This document shows positions 1-11,516 of a DNA stretch of 64,000 nucleotides, piece after piece. Within the stretch, counting starts at the first letter, position 1, and each line of letters begins with the position of its first letter. A program made the translations under genes and the position numbers. The notes under the pieces were generated by a model. That model did not search any database. It was not told the DNA's origin and saw only the letters and a list, made by a program, of their open reading frames with translations. Origin of the DNA: Conchocele bisecta (lineage: Eukaryota; Mollusca; Bivalvia; Lucinida; Thyasiridae); assembly GCA_029237695.1 (NCBI GenBank), contig CM055275.1, positions 87,532,433 through 87,596,432 on the forward strand, read 5' to 3'.

Positions 1-955
1 TAGAGAAACACATGAATAGCCTTGAAAAACACATGAATAGCCTCGAAAAACACATAAATAGCCTAGAGAAACACATGAATAGCCTCGAAAACACATGAAT
101 AGCCTTGAAAAACACACGAATAGCCTTGAAAAACACACGAATAGCCTTGAAAAACACATGAATAACCTTTGAAAAACACATGCATAGCCTTGAAAAGCAC
201 ATGCAAAGCCTTGAAAAAAACAGATGAATAGCCTTGAAAAAAACACATGAATAGCCTTGAAAAAACACATGAATAGCATTGAAAAACACATGAAAAGCCT
301 TGAAAAAAACACGAATTGTCTTGGAAAGCACATGAATAGTCTTGAAAAAACACATGAATAGCCCTTGAAAAACACATGTATAGCCTCGAAAACACATGAA
401 TAGGCTCGAAAACATGAATAGCCATAAAACACATGAATATCCCTTGAAAAACACGTGAAGAGCCTTGAAAACACACATGAATAGCCTTGAAAAACACATA
501 AATAGCCTTGAAAAACACATTAATAGCCTTGATAAAACACATGAATAGCATTACATGAATAGCCTTGATAAAACACATGAATAGCCTTGAAAAACACATT
601 AATAGCCTTGAAAAACACAAGAACAGCCTTGAAAAACACATGAATAGCCTAGAAAAACACATAAACAGCCCTTAAAAAACAGATTAATAGCCTTGAAAAA
701 CACATGATTAGCCCTTAAAAAACACGTGCAGAGCCTTGAAAAAATACATAAATAGCCTTGAAAAACAGATGAATGGCCTTGAAAAAGAATAGCCTTGAAA
801 AAAACACATGAATAGCCTTGAAAAAACACATGAATAGCCTTGAAAAACACATGAATAGCCGTGAAAAACACATGAATAGCCTTACAAAAAACAAATGAAT
901 AGCCTTGAAAAACACATGAATAGCCTTGAAAAACACATGAATAGCCATGAATAAC
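1..955. repeat. 21-bp minisatellite array
   Basis: The stretch is an imperfect tandem array of a unit close to gaatagccttgaaaaacacat, repeated about 45 times with one-base indels and substitutions (cataaata, cctcgaaa, ccataaaa variants). The array begins before the window edge and decays near 955, where a different repeat starts. Long open frames on the minus strand here only translate the repeat (recurring CFSRLFM and VFQGYSC blocks), so they are not genes. There are no unique spacers between units, so it is not a CRISPR-like array. Confidence 0.95.
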
Positions 956-959
956 AGAA

Positions 960-2277
960 ATTATAAGCCATTTACCCGAGCGTTAAGGTTTCGGGACGTA
1001 CGTACGGACGCCGGTAACACTAATATGCCCCCCTCACCATTCGGTGTCGGGGGCATAAATATTAAGGCGTTCCATGAAAGGAAACAGATATTATAAGACA
1101 TTTACCCCAACGTTAAGTTTATGAATGTGCTAAGTTTGTGACCTTGACCTTGGGGTAAGGGTTGGGTGGTGGGTCATGGATTTGCTACAGCATGATAGAG
1201 GGTCATCTGAGGAACGTGGATTTGGCACAGGTCGGTAGAGGACCATTAGAGCAATGCGTATATGAAGTATGAAGCTGATCCGTGAAAAAAACCCAGAAAT
1301 TATAAGATATTTACCTGAGCGTTAAAGTTTTTGAAGCACTAAGTATGTGACCTTGACCATGGGCTTGGCGGGGGCAGGACGAACGTGGATTTGACACAGG
1401 ACAGTAGAGGACCATTAGAGCAATGCGTATATGAAGTATGAAGCAGATCCGTGAAAGGGAACAGAAATTATAAGATATTTACCCGAGCGTTAAAGTTTTT
1501 GAAGCACCAAGTATGTGACCTTGACCCTGGGCTTGGCGGGGACAGGACAAATGTGGATTTGGCACAGGGTGGTAGAGGACCATTAGAGCAATGCGTATAT
1601 GAAGTATGAAGCTGATAAGTATGTCACCTTGACCCTGCGCTTGGCGGGGGCAGGACGAACGTGGTAGAGGACCATTAGAGCAATGTGTATGTGAAATATG
1701 AAGCACATCGGTCGAAGGATGAAGAAATTATGAGACATTTACCCGAGCGTTAAAGTTTTGTGACGGACGGACGGACGGACGGACGGACAAGGGTAACACT
1801 AAATGCCCCCTCCACTATCGTGGTGGGGCATACTAACAAGGTGTTCCATGAAAGGAAACAGAAGTTATAAGACATTTACCCCAACGTTAAGTTTATGAAT
1901 GTGCTAAGTTTTTGACCTTGACCTTGGGATAAGGGTTGGGTGGTGGGTCATGGATTTGCTACAGCATGATAGAGGGTCATCTGAGGAATGCATGTATGAA
2001 TTAACAAGGTGTTCCATGAAAGGAAACAGAAGTTATAAGACATTTACCCCAACGTTAAGTTTATGAACATGCTAAGTTTGTGACTTTGACCTTGGGGCAA
2101 GGGGCGGGTGGTGGGTCATGAATTTGCTACAGCATGATAGAGGGTCATCTGAGGAATGCATGTATGAAATAACAAGGTGTTCCATGAAAGGAAACAGAAG
2201 TTATAAGAGATTTACCCAACATTAAGTTTGTGGACGACGGGGTATGCCATAAGCTCTTCTGCACTTCATGCAGGCGA
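960..2277 (+). mobile_element. Helitron-like/pearl-type repeat cluster
   Basis: Direct repeats of a block reading ttataagacatttacccc, aacgttaagtttatgaatg, then gtgaccttgaccttgg recur at about 1085, 1290, 1460, 1725, 1860, 2030 and 2195. Two subsections end in a GACG-type microsatellite (for example 1760-1787) followed by a short hairpin: 1024-1060 (tatgcccccc paired with gggggcata) and 1801-1832 (atgccccctccac paired with gtggtggggcat). A third end at about 2240-2280 reads ggtatgccataagctcttc. Tandem core, microsatellite and terminal hairpin is the layout known for bivalve pearl/Helitron-like non-autonomous elements. The assignment to that class is by layout only. Confidence 0.7.
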
Positions 2278-2384
2278 GCTAAAAACGGTCGTATAAAAAA
2301 TGGTTACGTAGTTACTTCCCTTGAACGAATGACCGATTTGGAGTGGATGGAAAATTGACTAACATCTAATCGAATGGGTAAAAC

Positions 2385-2556
2385 GTCCCACCAACAGCTA
2401 GGGTCATATTGAGACGGAACCACAGTTTAAAGTCTCATCCGACAGGCCAGTGTGATGGAAATAAATACTGTGAAAGTATTGTTGATGTCTAAGGCGAGGT
2501 TTGAACCCACAACCCACAAGTCAGGTGTTCTAACCCCTAGGCCACAATCCATCCCT
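2385..2556 (-). repeat. tRNA-derived SINE
   Basis: Read on the minus strand, the sequence has an A-box-like tggcctaggggtta (2531-2544) followed 24 bases later by a perfect B-box ggttcaaacc (2498-2507), with tRNA-like arm spacing. It does not fold as a full cloverleaf with matched acceptor stem, so this is the pol III promoter head of a SINE rather than a tRNA gene. The body downstream (towards 2385) is unrecognised. Confidence 0.7.
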
Positions 2557-2732
2557 ATACTTCCCTAGAACGTACGACTGATTTGAGTGAATACAAAAAT
2601 GACCAAAATCAGAGTGCAGATATACGGACTAGTTGAAGTCTGCATGGGCTATATTTTTTTGTCAAATTTTCGACGTCATCTACGGAAAATATGACTGATT
2701 TTCCAAATGCATATCGGCGATGTGATAAGTTT

Positions 2733-3185
2733 ATTGTGTTTGTTTGTTGGGGTTTAACGGCCTATCAACAGCTAAGGTCATTTAAGGCCGGGTCAATGGG
2801 TTTAGTACTAAATTCCATATATTGCCTGTACAAGTACATGTACATGTTCAAGTACATGTACAAATGGGAGGAAAATCCAAAATCAGAACTGAATATTTAC
2901 AATATATTCAGCCCTGAAATCAGAATAATCCTGATCTGATGCCAGGTCCTCGCCACACCAGAATCACTTGGCCCCTCCCAAAAGCAGCAGCATCAGCAAT
3001 AATCTTACTACTTTTATAATGGGCAATAACCCAATTCAACTCCCATGTAACTAAAGAGCCAAAGATAATAATGTACCTGAGGGCCAAAGCAGGCAAATCG
3101 TGATTCCTATAAGGAGGAACCCATACCGTTAATTTACGCCGTCTCATTCGCCCGACCAACCACCCACTGATTGGTTGGTTGATTG
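2733..3185 (+). repeat. Composite SINE-like element, copy 1
   Basis: The left half starts with gttggggtttaacggcctat and runs through a tacatgtacatg-rich stretch. The right half runs from tgatctgatgccaggtcctc to ccgttaatttacgccgtctc. The same two-part unit recurs at 3427-3785, 8396-8815 (inverted), 60358-60680 and 61600-61935, and the halves occur alone elsewhere. Open frames inside it recur in every copy and have no recognisable domain. It is a high-copy interspersed repeat, and the superfamily is not assigned. Confidence 0.8.
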
Positions 3186-3426
3186 ATTGACCCACCAGCG
3201 ATGCGATAAGGGTGGTTAGACCAGAGCCGGGCTGAAATGACTAATGATCAATCGGTCACCTTCACTATCGATTGGACTGTTTAAACAATGTTGACCAAAC
3301 TGACCAGCCCAATCGCGCAGTCTGATCAGGGTGTACAGTGTTGATTGCTCAATTAGAGAGCCATCCATTGGTCATCGAGTGAACAATGGAGATTACTATC
3401 GGCCAGCAGGAGTGTTTTGCATGATC

Positions 3427-3785
3427 AGTTTGTTTGTTTGTTGGGGTTTAACGGCCTATCAACAGCTAAGGTCATTTAAGGCCGGGTCAATGGTATTTAC
3501 AATAACAAAACCTATATATTCAGCCCTGAAATCAGAATAATCCTGATCTGATGCCAGGTCCTCGCCACACCAGAATCACTTGGCCCCGTCCCAAAAGCAG
3601 TAGGATCAGTAAGAAGCGTACTACTTTTATAATGGGCAATAATCCAATTAAACTGCCAGGTAACAAAAAGAGCTAAAGATAAAAACGTACCTGACGGCCA
3701 ATCCAGGCAAATTGTGATTCCTATAAGGAGGAACCCCACCGTTAATTTACACCATCGCGTTCGCCCGACCAACCACCCACCTGCT
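3427..3785 (+). repeat. Composite SINE-like element, copy 2 (internally shortened)
   Basis: This copy matches copy 1 from gttggggtttaacggcctat to cgcccgaccaaccaccca, but it lacks about 100 bases in the middle: after gccgggtcaatgg it jumps to atttacaataacaaaac, skipping the tacatgtacatg segment. Confidence 0.8.
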
Positions 3786-3987
3786 TGATCAGGATCTACA
3801 CTGGTCATATGACTGACTGATTGATTTATTGGCTGGGTGATTGATTGGTGTATTGATTGATTGGCTGGTTGTGAACACAATGTCTAAACATTTGTCTGTA
3901 CCGGATGCCACTGCTACTGTGCTTCGTTTAGGGTCTACACTGGTCACTATTGTGATGTGGGTCCATTCCTTTTGTCTCTCGTGAACA

Positions 3988-4203
3988 TATCTGTAGCGGA
4001 TTTCACCACAATCTCTAATCTAGGTAATTGCAATTTGATAGGGATACTTTTCAACGTATTCATACATTACCATTTTATGTAATGAAATAAACTAGTTTTA
4101 ATCAAAACAATAGCTGTGATCATGTATTAAATACACTAGTAAATAATTATTCCCTCAAAGCGCACTTAGCTGGAATAGATTTTGGAGAAATCCGCTACAG
4201 ATT
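3988..4203. mobile_element. Short MITE with about 25-bp TIRs
   Basis: The left end ctgtagcggatttcaccaca (3991 on) is the reverse complement of the right end near 4180-4201 (ggagaaatccgctacag), with the match extending inward with few differences. The roughly 215-bp AT-rich interior has no coding potential. The superfamily is not assigned. Confidence 0.7.
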
Positions 4204-4439
4204 AGTAAAGTATACGTAGTTAGCCGGTCTAATTAGGCTAATCAACCTTCCGGTTCTTTGACCTTGGACATGCGGGCGGCATGTCCTGGACATCATACAA
4301 AAGTATGGAGGATGATAAACAAGCATTGCAAGGTTTCAAGTTAATATAATTTATAGTTGCACAGATATACTATATTTAAACACAACAGAGCCTTCAAATC
4401 ACATGCATAGAGAGAGCAATCACAGTATATACATAATTG

Positions 4440-5953
4440 GGCCGCGCCATACGAAAACCGGGCTTAATGACAACGTCATGAAAAGTGGTAGACGACGTCG
4501 GAAAAACGACGTTTCAAATTGTCTAGCGTCGCCGTAAAAGTTCTCAGTTTGCCCTCCCATTTACGTTTACTGGTGTCAGTTAACATTAAGTGTGAACAGA
4601 ATTTTTTTTTAAACGGAAAATGATAACTTACTGAAACTTTCACTAATATGAGACGCGATACCTTGTACCTCGGTACACATATTATGACGTCATGACTTGA
4701 CGTCACGTACTTGTGTCGTCATTGAACGTGAATACATGTTTGACGTTATGGCCATGGTGTCGTGACCAACATATTATAGCAAGGATACATGCACGAGTTC
4801 CTCGCGCATCAATGACTTAGAAATGCTTCAGGCGTTGTACATTGTCGCCTAACTGTCGTTCTTTGACATTTTTAATCTTTTTCGTCGGTTGTCCTTATGA
4901 ATTCAAAATGGTGAACTCATAATTTAACTGGCTACATATCAGCGAAGTCTTCGCTTACACTGCACTTTGATTCCTAAATAATCTTAAATATGAACAACCT
5001 AGTGTATGCCAACAATATTACCATCTATTATCTTGGTAAATTGAGACTTTTGAACAATTATATCCAGTACTTAGCGAATGATATGCCATTTAATGCCACT
5101 CTTTTTATCATAAATGGAGGTAGACAAGCAGCTATATAATGACATAAATATCCGGGATTTGTATTGAATTTAAAATAAATGCATCAACATATTAATTGGA
5201 AATGTGATGGTCATAAACTTGCTTTTGTAGTCGAAAGTGCTTGTGTAGTATCACATCATCAGTTTATCACTTGACTGCATAATAATGTAGATCATGCGAT
5301 CCTCAAGAAAGACACACGGCGACAATTATAAGGTATCACGCTACCAAATCTGCCCAGTATCGTGTTTTGTCACAAAGTTAATGTATAATGCGGACCTAAC
5401 AGTCCTACTTTAAAATATGTCGTCGCATACGAAATGTTAAATGATGTCACTATTATTCCCCAAAATTATTTCAGACAGCAGTAAACAACAGGGAAACGCC
5501 TCACTCTGCCTTATTTGAAAATTATTCATACGAAATTACGTTACTTGGGCCGCAATCCAAAACATAACGTTACATTAGCAACTGCAACACGAGCCATAAA
5601 CATTATTTTCATACTTTGTCTTGGCCTAATGGGAGACACTTGGCCAGGCTACGAGATATCCAAATTTGGTTGACATGCGATCAAAGATGACAAATCTATA
5701 GGACTTGTACGGACCAACACCCCATGTATACGCCGTTGATAAAAACGTCGTAATTTCGACGTCATTGATCTAAAACGTCATATAAGTTTTTACCACGCGT
5801 CATAAAACTACTTCTAAAATGAAACATAATTGGGATACATTGATAATTTTGGCGGAATATGGCTTTTAAAAGATGTACAATTCAGAATACGTGAAAAAGT
5901 AAAAACCTGAAAATGTTGTCATTAAGCCCGGGTTTCGCACGGCGCGGCTCATA
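4440..5953. mobile_element. DNA transposon, GGGCCGCGC TIR family, 1.5 kb
   Basis: The left end gggccgcgccatacgaaaac followed by cgggcttaatgacaacgtca is mirrored at the right end by gttgtcattaagcccgggtt and cgcacggcgcggctc (5917-5952), giving TIRs of about 40 bp. The interior is rich in aacgtc, cgacgt and tgacgtca motifs and holds no transposase-like frame. Related termini occur at 6125-6352, 32468-32640 and 37310-37385, and at about 46640-46700. Confidence 0.7.
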
Positions 5954-6124
5954 TATTTTTGGCGTTCGTAGTTGTGCAAAAAGTACACACAAGATAATGT
6001 TGACTTTGCCCAAGGTTACGTGTCGTTTGTCAATTATTCATACACTACTTATAATCAACCTACATGGCAGGCCTATTCGTTTACTACTCCATTACGCTTA
6101 AACGTTCTAATCGACGTTGAAGTC

Positions 6125-6352
6125 GCCCGTTAATGTTAACGTCGTAATTGCGACGTCATTAAGCTAAAACGTCGTTTGCGATTCTACCACGTGTTGCAAA
6201 AATACATGTAACATGAAAAATAATTGAGATACATTGATATTTTTTTGTGGTATATGACTTTTAAAAGATGCGGTATTCAGAATATACAAAAAAGTGAAAA
6301 ATGATTTTTTTGTGATTAAGCGCAGTTTTCGCATGACGCGGCCCATATATAG
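6125..6352. mobile_element. Right-end fragment of the GGGCCGCGC TIR family
   Basis: This segment repeats 5745-5953 in the same orientation: cgtcgtaattgcgacgtcat, then gagatacattgatatttttt, then the terminal gtgattaagcgcagttttcg and catgacgcggcccatat. It is a second, diverged copy of the terminal 210 bp with no matching left end beside it. Confidence 0.65.
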
Positions 6353-6420
6353 AGAGCCTTCAACATGGCCGAAATTACCAAACCGGTAGGTTTGTACGGA
6401 AGCTGGAGGGGACATTTCCC

Positions 6421-6704
6421 AATTCAAATGCGCCCGTGTATGATTTTAAAAAGCGAATTTAGGTTAGTGAGACGCGTTTTTAGTGCAGTTTACACTCAAT
6501 ATTTTTGAGATTTATGTTAATGTATTGGTAAATGTAAACTTTCTGTCGAAAATTCAACCCAAACAGCAGTTACGACACGCTGTAATGGGTTGTATAGGCG
6601 AGTTTCAGATGACTACATCACGTGGCTTTTTGTTTCAATGGTGGCGAATGGGAGTTTTGTACCTTTCTTAGTACTATTATATTTACACCCGGGCGCATTT
6701 GAAT
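6421..6704. mobile_element. MITE, about 284 bp
   Basis: The left terminus caattcaaatgcgcccgtgta is matched in inverted orientation by tacacccgggcgcatttgaa at 6684-6703. The interior has no recognisable coding sequence. Confidence 0.55.
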
Positions 6705-6927
6705 TGTTTTGTGCATTGTTTAGAAAGGTGTTTCATGTATACACAAACAATAATTGACCATCCAAGACACGCTAGAATCACCTGTGACCAGAGATGTATT
6801 TAATCCAACAACTTGGTTTGTTCTGTTATGTTCATTTATCTCGTGACCAGGAGATAAAAAATAACAAAAACACATGTCCCCTCCATGCTTTAGTAGGTTT
6901 GACATACCAACAATATTGACAAGAATG

Positions 6928-7290
6928 TCAGAAATTTAAACACGAACATAATTATATACAAGGGAATGGCTAACCCGAATGTTCTGTCTGTAACACAGGT
7001 TTTGTTCATTTGTTGGGGTTTAACGGCCTATCAACAGCTAAGGTCATTTAAGGCCGGGTCAATGGGTTTAGTACTAAATCCCATGTATTACCTGTACATG
7101 TACATGTTCAAGTACGGTAAAGGTCGCCCTGCGTTACAGACAGAAAAGTCGGGTTAGGCAACGGCAGGAATATAATCCACAATGTAAATACAGCTGTACA
7201 TGGCTTGAGAAATTATATCTTGGATCACATCATAGAAACTATTTTTACAGACATTGGCCTGTATTAAACAATTTTGTGTAAAATTAAGAT
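6928..7290. repeat. Interspersed repeat with hairpin split by a SINE-like insertion
   Basis: The flanks match 20700-20890 (aaatttaaacacgaacataa; ttaggcaacggcag). In the copy near 20750 the arms ctgtctgtaacacagg and cctgtgttacagacag form an uninterrupted hairpin. Here the same arms (about 6985-7000 and 7125-7145) are separated by the 5' half of the composite SINE-like element (6997-7118), so this is an occupied site and 20745-20822 is the empty site. Confidence 0.75.
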
Positions 7291-7299
7291 TTAATGAAA

Positions 7300-7512
7300 A
7301 TAAAACAAGAAATGCGTCTGTCGAACGCGGATGCCACCTGCAGCATATTTGAGAAACTGTGACAAATTGGTTAACCGAAAAGTGTGACAGACGGACGGAC
7401 GGACAGACAGACAGACAGACGGACAGACGGACAGACGGACGGACGGACAGATGGACAGACGGACGGTCCAAACACTATATGCCACCCGTTTCTTCGAAAC
7501 CCGGTGGCATAA
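7300..7512 (+). mobile_element. Small Helitron-like element, uninterrupted copy
   Basis: The element runs from aagaaatgcgtctgtcgaac through ttgagaaactgtgacaaatt, a GACG/GACA microsatellite (about 7387-7460), and a terminal hairpin pairing tatgccaccc with gggtggcata around gtttcttcgaaac. A second copy at 12150-12192 plus 16006-16163 is split by an LTR retrotransposon, so this copy serves as the empty-site reference. Confidence 0.75.
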
Positions 7513-7569
7513 CAATATATATATTGTGTTTCACACTTTCCCTATTATTTCAAGTTAATCCTGAATAAT

Positions 7570-8115
7570 GTAATTTGAATTTGTAGTAAAGGGACTAAGT
7601 CTCAGATATACAATATATACATGTTCGCATCATGCAATGTAAATGACAAGTGGCTGTAACTGGAGAAATAGGGCTTATGGGTTTTGTGACCAGTGTCGAC
7701 CAAGATCAGCCCGTCACCCGCAGTCTGGTCAAGATCTGAACTGTTCGCCATTCCATCAAGGAAACACCCGGCAAGCTTCAAACAAGCAATATAAATTGTT
7801 ATCGGGCTACAAGAGTGTGATCAGGAGTTACACTGGTCACAAATCCCATAAGCCCCATTTCTACATTCAGTCACATATGACACACGCCGTGTGATTTTGT
7901 ACATAAGAACATGTGCGATTGTTCATGAAATATATTTACATAATTTGAGATATTTTCTGTAAATGACGTCGAAAGAAAACGTAATTTCCATAGCAAATGC
8001 GATTCCGTATATGCTATGAAAATTTCGTGAACTTTCGAAGTCTAATACGGAAAATATCGTAAATTTTGTAAATATTTGTCATGAAACATCGCACCATTTT
8101 ATTTGATGAACTTTC
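7570..8115. repeat. Larger interspersed repeat carrying a MITE
   Basis: The outer part (tgtaatttgaatttgtagta and gtctcagatatacaatatat on the left; cataagaacatgtgcgatt to atttgatgaactttcg on the right) recurs at about 25998-26910 with the same internal MITE. The inner MITE is 7653-7875. A decayed relative of the right part lies near 61310-61450. Confidence 0.6.
7653..7875. mobile_element. MITE family M1, copy 1
   Basis: The left TIR reads ggagaaatagggcttatggg then ttttgtgaccagtg. The right TIR reads cactggtcacaaatcccata then agccccatttct, ending cagtcaca. The TIRs are about 40 bp. The interior contains cagtctggtcaagatctgaa and ctgttcgccattccatc, shared with copies at 26085-26750, 55133-55346 and 59319-59564. 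Confidence 0.8.
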
Positions 8116-8395
8116 GCGTTGGGCGTAGCAGTCTAAGGCTTAATATTAGATAATACAATAACAATTAAATACAGACGATTAATTTTATTCAGAATTAAGT
8201 GCTGGTGTACAAGATTTCTTGTATTCAGAATATGTGCTGTATCAGATTTCAGCTGGAGTCGAGTCATAGCACAAATTTAAACCATACATAACAACATTCA
8301 TCATAGTCAAGGATTTTGGATTCCTGATGTTACTAAGTGAGTCATGCAGAAGTATATACCTTGTCAACTCATAATTGTCATAACACGTGCCAATG

Positions 8396-8815
8396 TTGTG
8401 GGTGGTGGTCGGGCGAACGAGACGGCGTAAATTAACGGTAGGGGTTCCTCCTTATAGTAATCACGATTTGCCTGGTTTGGCCCTCATGCACGTTTTTATC
8501 TATGGCTCTTTTGTTACCCGAGAGTTGAATTGGGTTATTGCACATTATAAAAGTAGTAAGATTACTACTGATCCTACATCTTTTGGGAGGGGCCAAGTGA
8601 TTCCGGTGTGGCGAGGACCTGGCATCAGATCAGGATTATTCTGATTTCAGGGCTGAATATATAGTTTTGTTATTGTAAATATTCAGTTCTGATTTTGGGA
8701 TTTTCCCCCATTTGTACATGTACTTGTACAGGTAATATATGGGATTTAGTACTAAACCCATTAACCCAGTCTTAAATGACATTAGCTGTTGATAGGCCGT
8801 TAAACACCCAACAAA
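8396..8815 (-). repeat. Composite SINE-like element, inverted copy
   Basis: This is the reverse complement of the unit at 2733-3185, complete from the gacggcgtaaattaacggta end to the ttgataggccgttaaacacc end. A degenerate piece of the same head (gtttaacatccaacaaatat) lies at 8865-8945. Confidence 0.75.
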
Positions 8816-8949
8816 CAAACGGGCCAATGTTTGTAGCATAAGGACACCTTTGATATGATTTATTTGTGTTTAACATCCAACAAATATCTAAGGTCATCAT
8901 TTTAGGCAGGTTCAACGGTCATTTTAGGTAGGTTCAACGGGCCCTATCT

Positions 8950-9320
8950 AGTATTTAGACAAAGCATTGGTGAAAGAAAACCTTGAAATGACATAATGGT
9001 GATCTAAATGTCATTCTGTGGGTGCGACGGTTGAGATCATAGATGGAATGATCAACAGAATAAATATTAAGAAAAGTTACAATGTTGACATAGAAATTCT
9101 GCATCACTTTCTTAAGTAACATACATACAACTAGTTTATACATGTACAACTTAAGGATCTTGATAAGCATGTAGTTACCAGATCCTTCCATATTGACAAG
9201 AAATCATGCATGATTATTTTACCATATCATTATATCTAGCCGGTTATCCATGTATATTAAATTAAACTGAATTATTACTAATGATTTAAAATAGACTATC
9301 AATGTATATTAAATTAAAAG
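8950..9320. other. No feature recognised
   Basis: AT-rich unique-looking sequence with no credible reading frame, no RNA motif and no terminal repeats that I can see. A 20-base stretch near 9255 (ccatgtatattaaattaaac) is partly repeated near 9302, just before the tandem array begins. Confidence 0.5.
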
Positions 9321-9326
9321 CTACAT

Positions 9327-11516
9327 GGCAGTCATCTTGGATTAAGCGAGGACTCTCATTTTACAAAATCTGAAAATGCTTCACCCAAGGATCTTAACTT
9401 ACTATGAAGTTTGGCAATCATCGGCCATGTGGTTCCTGAGAAAAAGACGTTCAAAATCTCGAATAAATAGACCTTTTGGAGGCCATCATGGATGACATAA
9501 TCATCTGATTCAGACAAATATTGCGACAGAGCAATCGCCTCATCGATACCTTCAATTTGATATATGACATGAGCATATTTGGTCAAAAATAAAATTTGAC
9601 CCCACGGGCCAAGCCCATTTTTGATCCCGAGGTCACCATTTGAACACCCTTGAAAGAGCATTGTACATCGATCATTCCTACCAAGTTTTGTCGAAATCCG
9701 GCTAGCGGTTCATGAGAAGAAGATTTTTTAAGAATTTATGCTATTTTTAGACGGCGGCCATCTTGGATTAGCGATGACCTCCATTTTAACAACTCTGAAA
9801 ATGCTTCACCCTTGGACCATAACTTTTAAGTTTGGCTGCCATTGGCCAAGCGGTTCATGTGAAGAAGAATTTTGAAATCTCTAATAAAAGAACGACCTTT
9901 TGACTTTTCGGCGGCCATCTTGGATGACGTAACCATCCGATTTCCACAACAAAATGCACCAGAGTGATCGCATCGTTGATACCTTCAATTTAATATATGA
10001 CATGACCATATTCGGTCAAAAATAAAATTTTACCCAAATTTGACCCCACGGGCCACGCCCATTTTTGACCCCGGGGTCACCATTTTAACAAGTTTGAAAG
10101 CGCATTGTATATCAATCATTCCTACCAAGTTTCGGCGATATCCGGCTGGCGGTTCATGAGAAGAAGGCTTTTTAAGAATTTGTGCTATTTTTAGACGGCA
10201 GCCATCTTGGATTAGCGACGACCGGAGTTTTAACAAATCTGAAAAGGCTTCATCCATGGACCATAACTTTGAAATTTGGCCACCATGGGTCAAGCGGTTC
10301 GTGTGAAGAAGAATTTTGAAATCTCAACAAAATAACAACCTTTTGACCTTTCGGCGGCCATTTTGGATGACATGACCATCCAATTTCGACAAATAATGTA
10401 CCATAGAGATCGCCTCTTTGATACCTTCGACTTTATATAGACATGACCATATTCGATCAAAAATAATATTTGACCCCACGGGCCACGCCCATTTGTGACC
10501 CCGGGGTCACCATTTTAACAACTTTTATAGAGCATTGTACATCGATCATTCCTACCAAGTTTCGTTGAAATCCAGTTGGCGGTTCATGAGAAGATTTTTG
10601 AAGAATTTATGCTATTTTTAGACGGCGGCCATCTTGGATTAGCGATGACATCCATTTTAACAAATCTGATAAGGCTTCACCCATGGACCATAACTTTTAA
10701 GTTCGGCTACCATGGGCCAAGCGGTTCATGTGAAGAAGAATTTTGAATCTGTAATAAAATAACGACCTTTTGACCCTTCGGCGGCCATCTTGGATGACGT
10801 AACCATCCGATTTCGACAAATAATGCACCAGAGTGATCGCCTCGTTGATACCTTCGATTTGATATATGACATGACCATATTCGGTCAAAAATAAAATTTG
10901 ACAGCAATTTGACCCCACGGGCCACGCCCATTTTTGACCACGAGGTCACCATTTTAACAACTTTGAAAGAGCATTGTACATCGATCATTCCTACCAAGTT
11001 TTGTTGAAATCCCGTTGGCGGTTCTTGAGAAGATTTTTGAAGAATTTGTGCTATTTTTAGACGGCGGCCATCTTGAATTATGTGATGACGTCATTTTAAC
11101 AATTTTAGGTGTGTAGCTATTAGGGTTTAAATATTTTACGACTTGCAAGGCAAAATTGGAAAATTCTAAAACGAAAAGGGGGAGATAATCCATGACCTGG
11201 CGTTAAATCAAAAATCGAAATTAGCTTGCACATCTACTCATCATAAGGAAGATACATACCAAGTTTCACTTATGTAGCTAGTATGGTTTAAAAGTTTTAC
11301 GACTTACAAGGCAAATTTGCCAAATTCTAAGTCGAAAAGGGGGAGATACAATGTAATCCATGACCTGGGGGCCGAATCAAAAATTGAAATCATAAGGAAG
11401 CTACATACCAAGTTTCAGGTATGTACCTGTTGCGGTTTAAAAGTTTTACGACATACAAGGTTGGTGACGGACGGACAGAAGGATGGACGGGACGGACAGA
11501 CAAGGGTAACACTAAA
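9327..11516 (+). mobile_element. Helitron-like tandem-repeat element (left part)
   Basis: There are four units of about 425-445 bp, each starting ggcggccatcttggattagc (near 9327, 9753, 10197, 10624 and a partial unit at 11063). Each contains a second ggcggccatcttggatgac block and the gaccccacgggccacgccca segment. From about 11100 the array changes to a unit of about 175 bp (aaaagggggagataatcc, ccaagtttca, gtttaaaagttttacgac), then a GACG-type microsatellite (11464-11505) and gggtaacactaaa. The expected terminal hairpin does not follow: it is found 5.3 kb away at 16781-16812, because another element has inserted here. Confidence 0.75.

Noticed and set aside
63..948. Long minus-strand open frames (up to 199 codons)
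   Set aside because: They translate the 21-bp minisatellite in frame and have no non-repetitive sequence or domain.
1..955. CRISPR-like array
   Set aside because: The repeats are contiguous without spacers, and the organism is an animal.
2498..2556. A functional tRNA gene on the minus strand
   Set aside because: A- and B-boxes are good, but the acceptor stem does not pair, so a SINE head is the better call. The same applies to 24300-24430, 25280-25412 and 45230-45305.
7154..7568. Frames rich in RPSVRPSVCLSV or RTDGQTDRQT, also near 16030-16314, 19379-19573 and 35574-35906
   Set aside because: They are readings of GACG/GACA (CCGT) microsatellites at the ends of Helitron-like elements.
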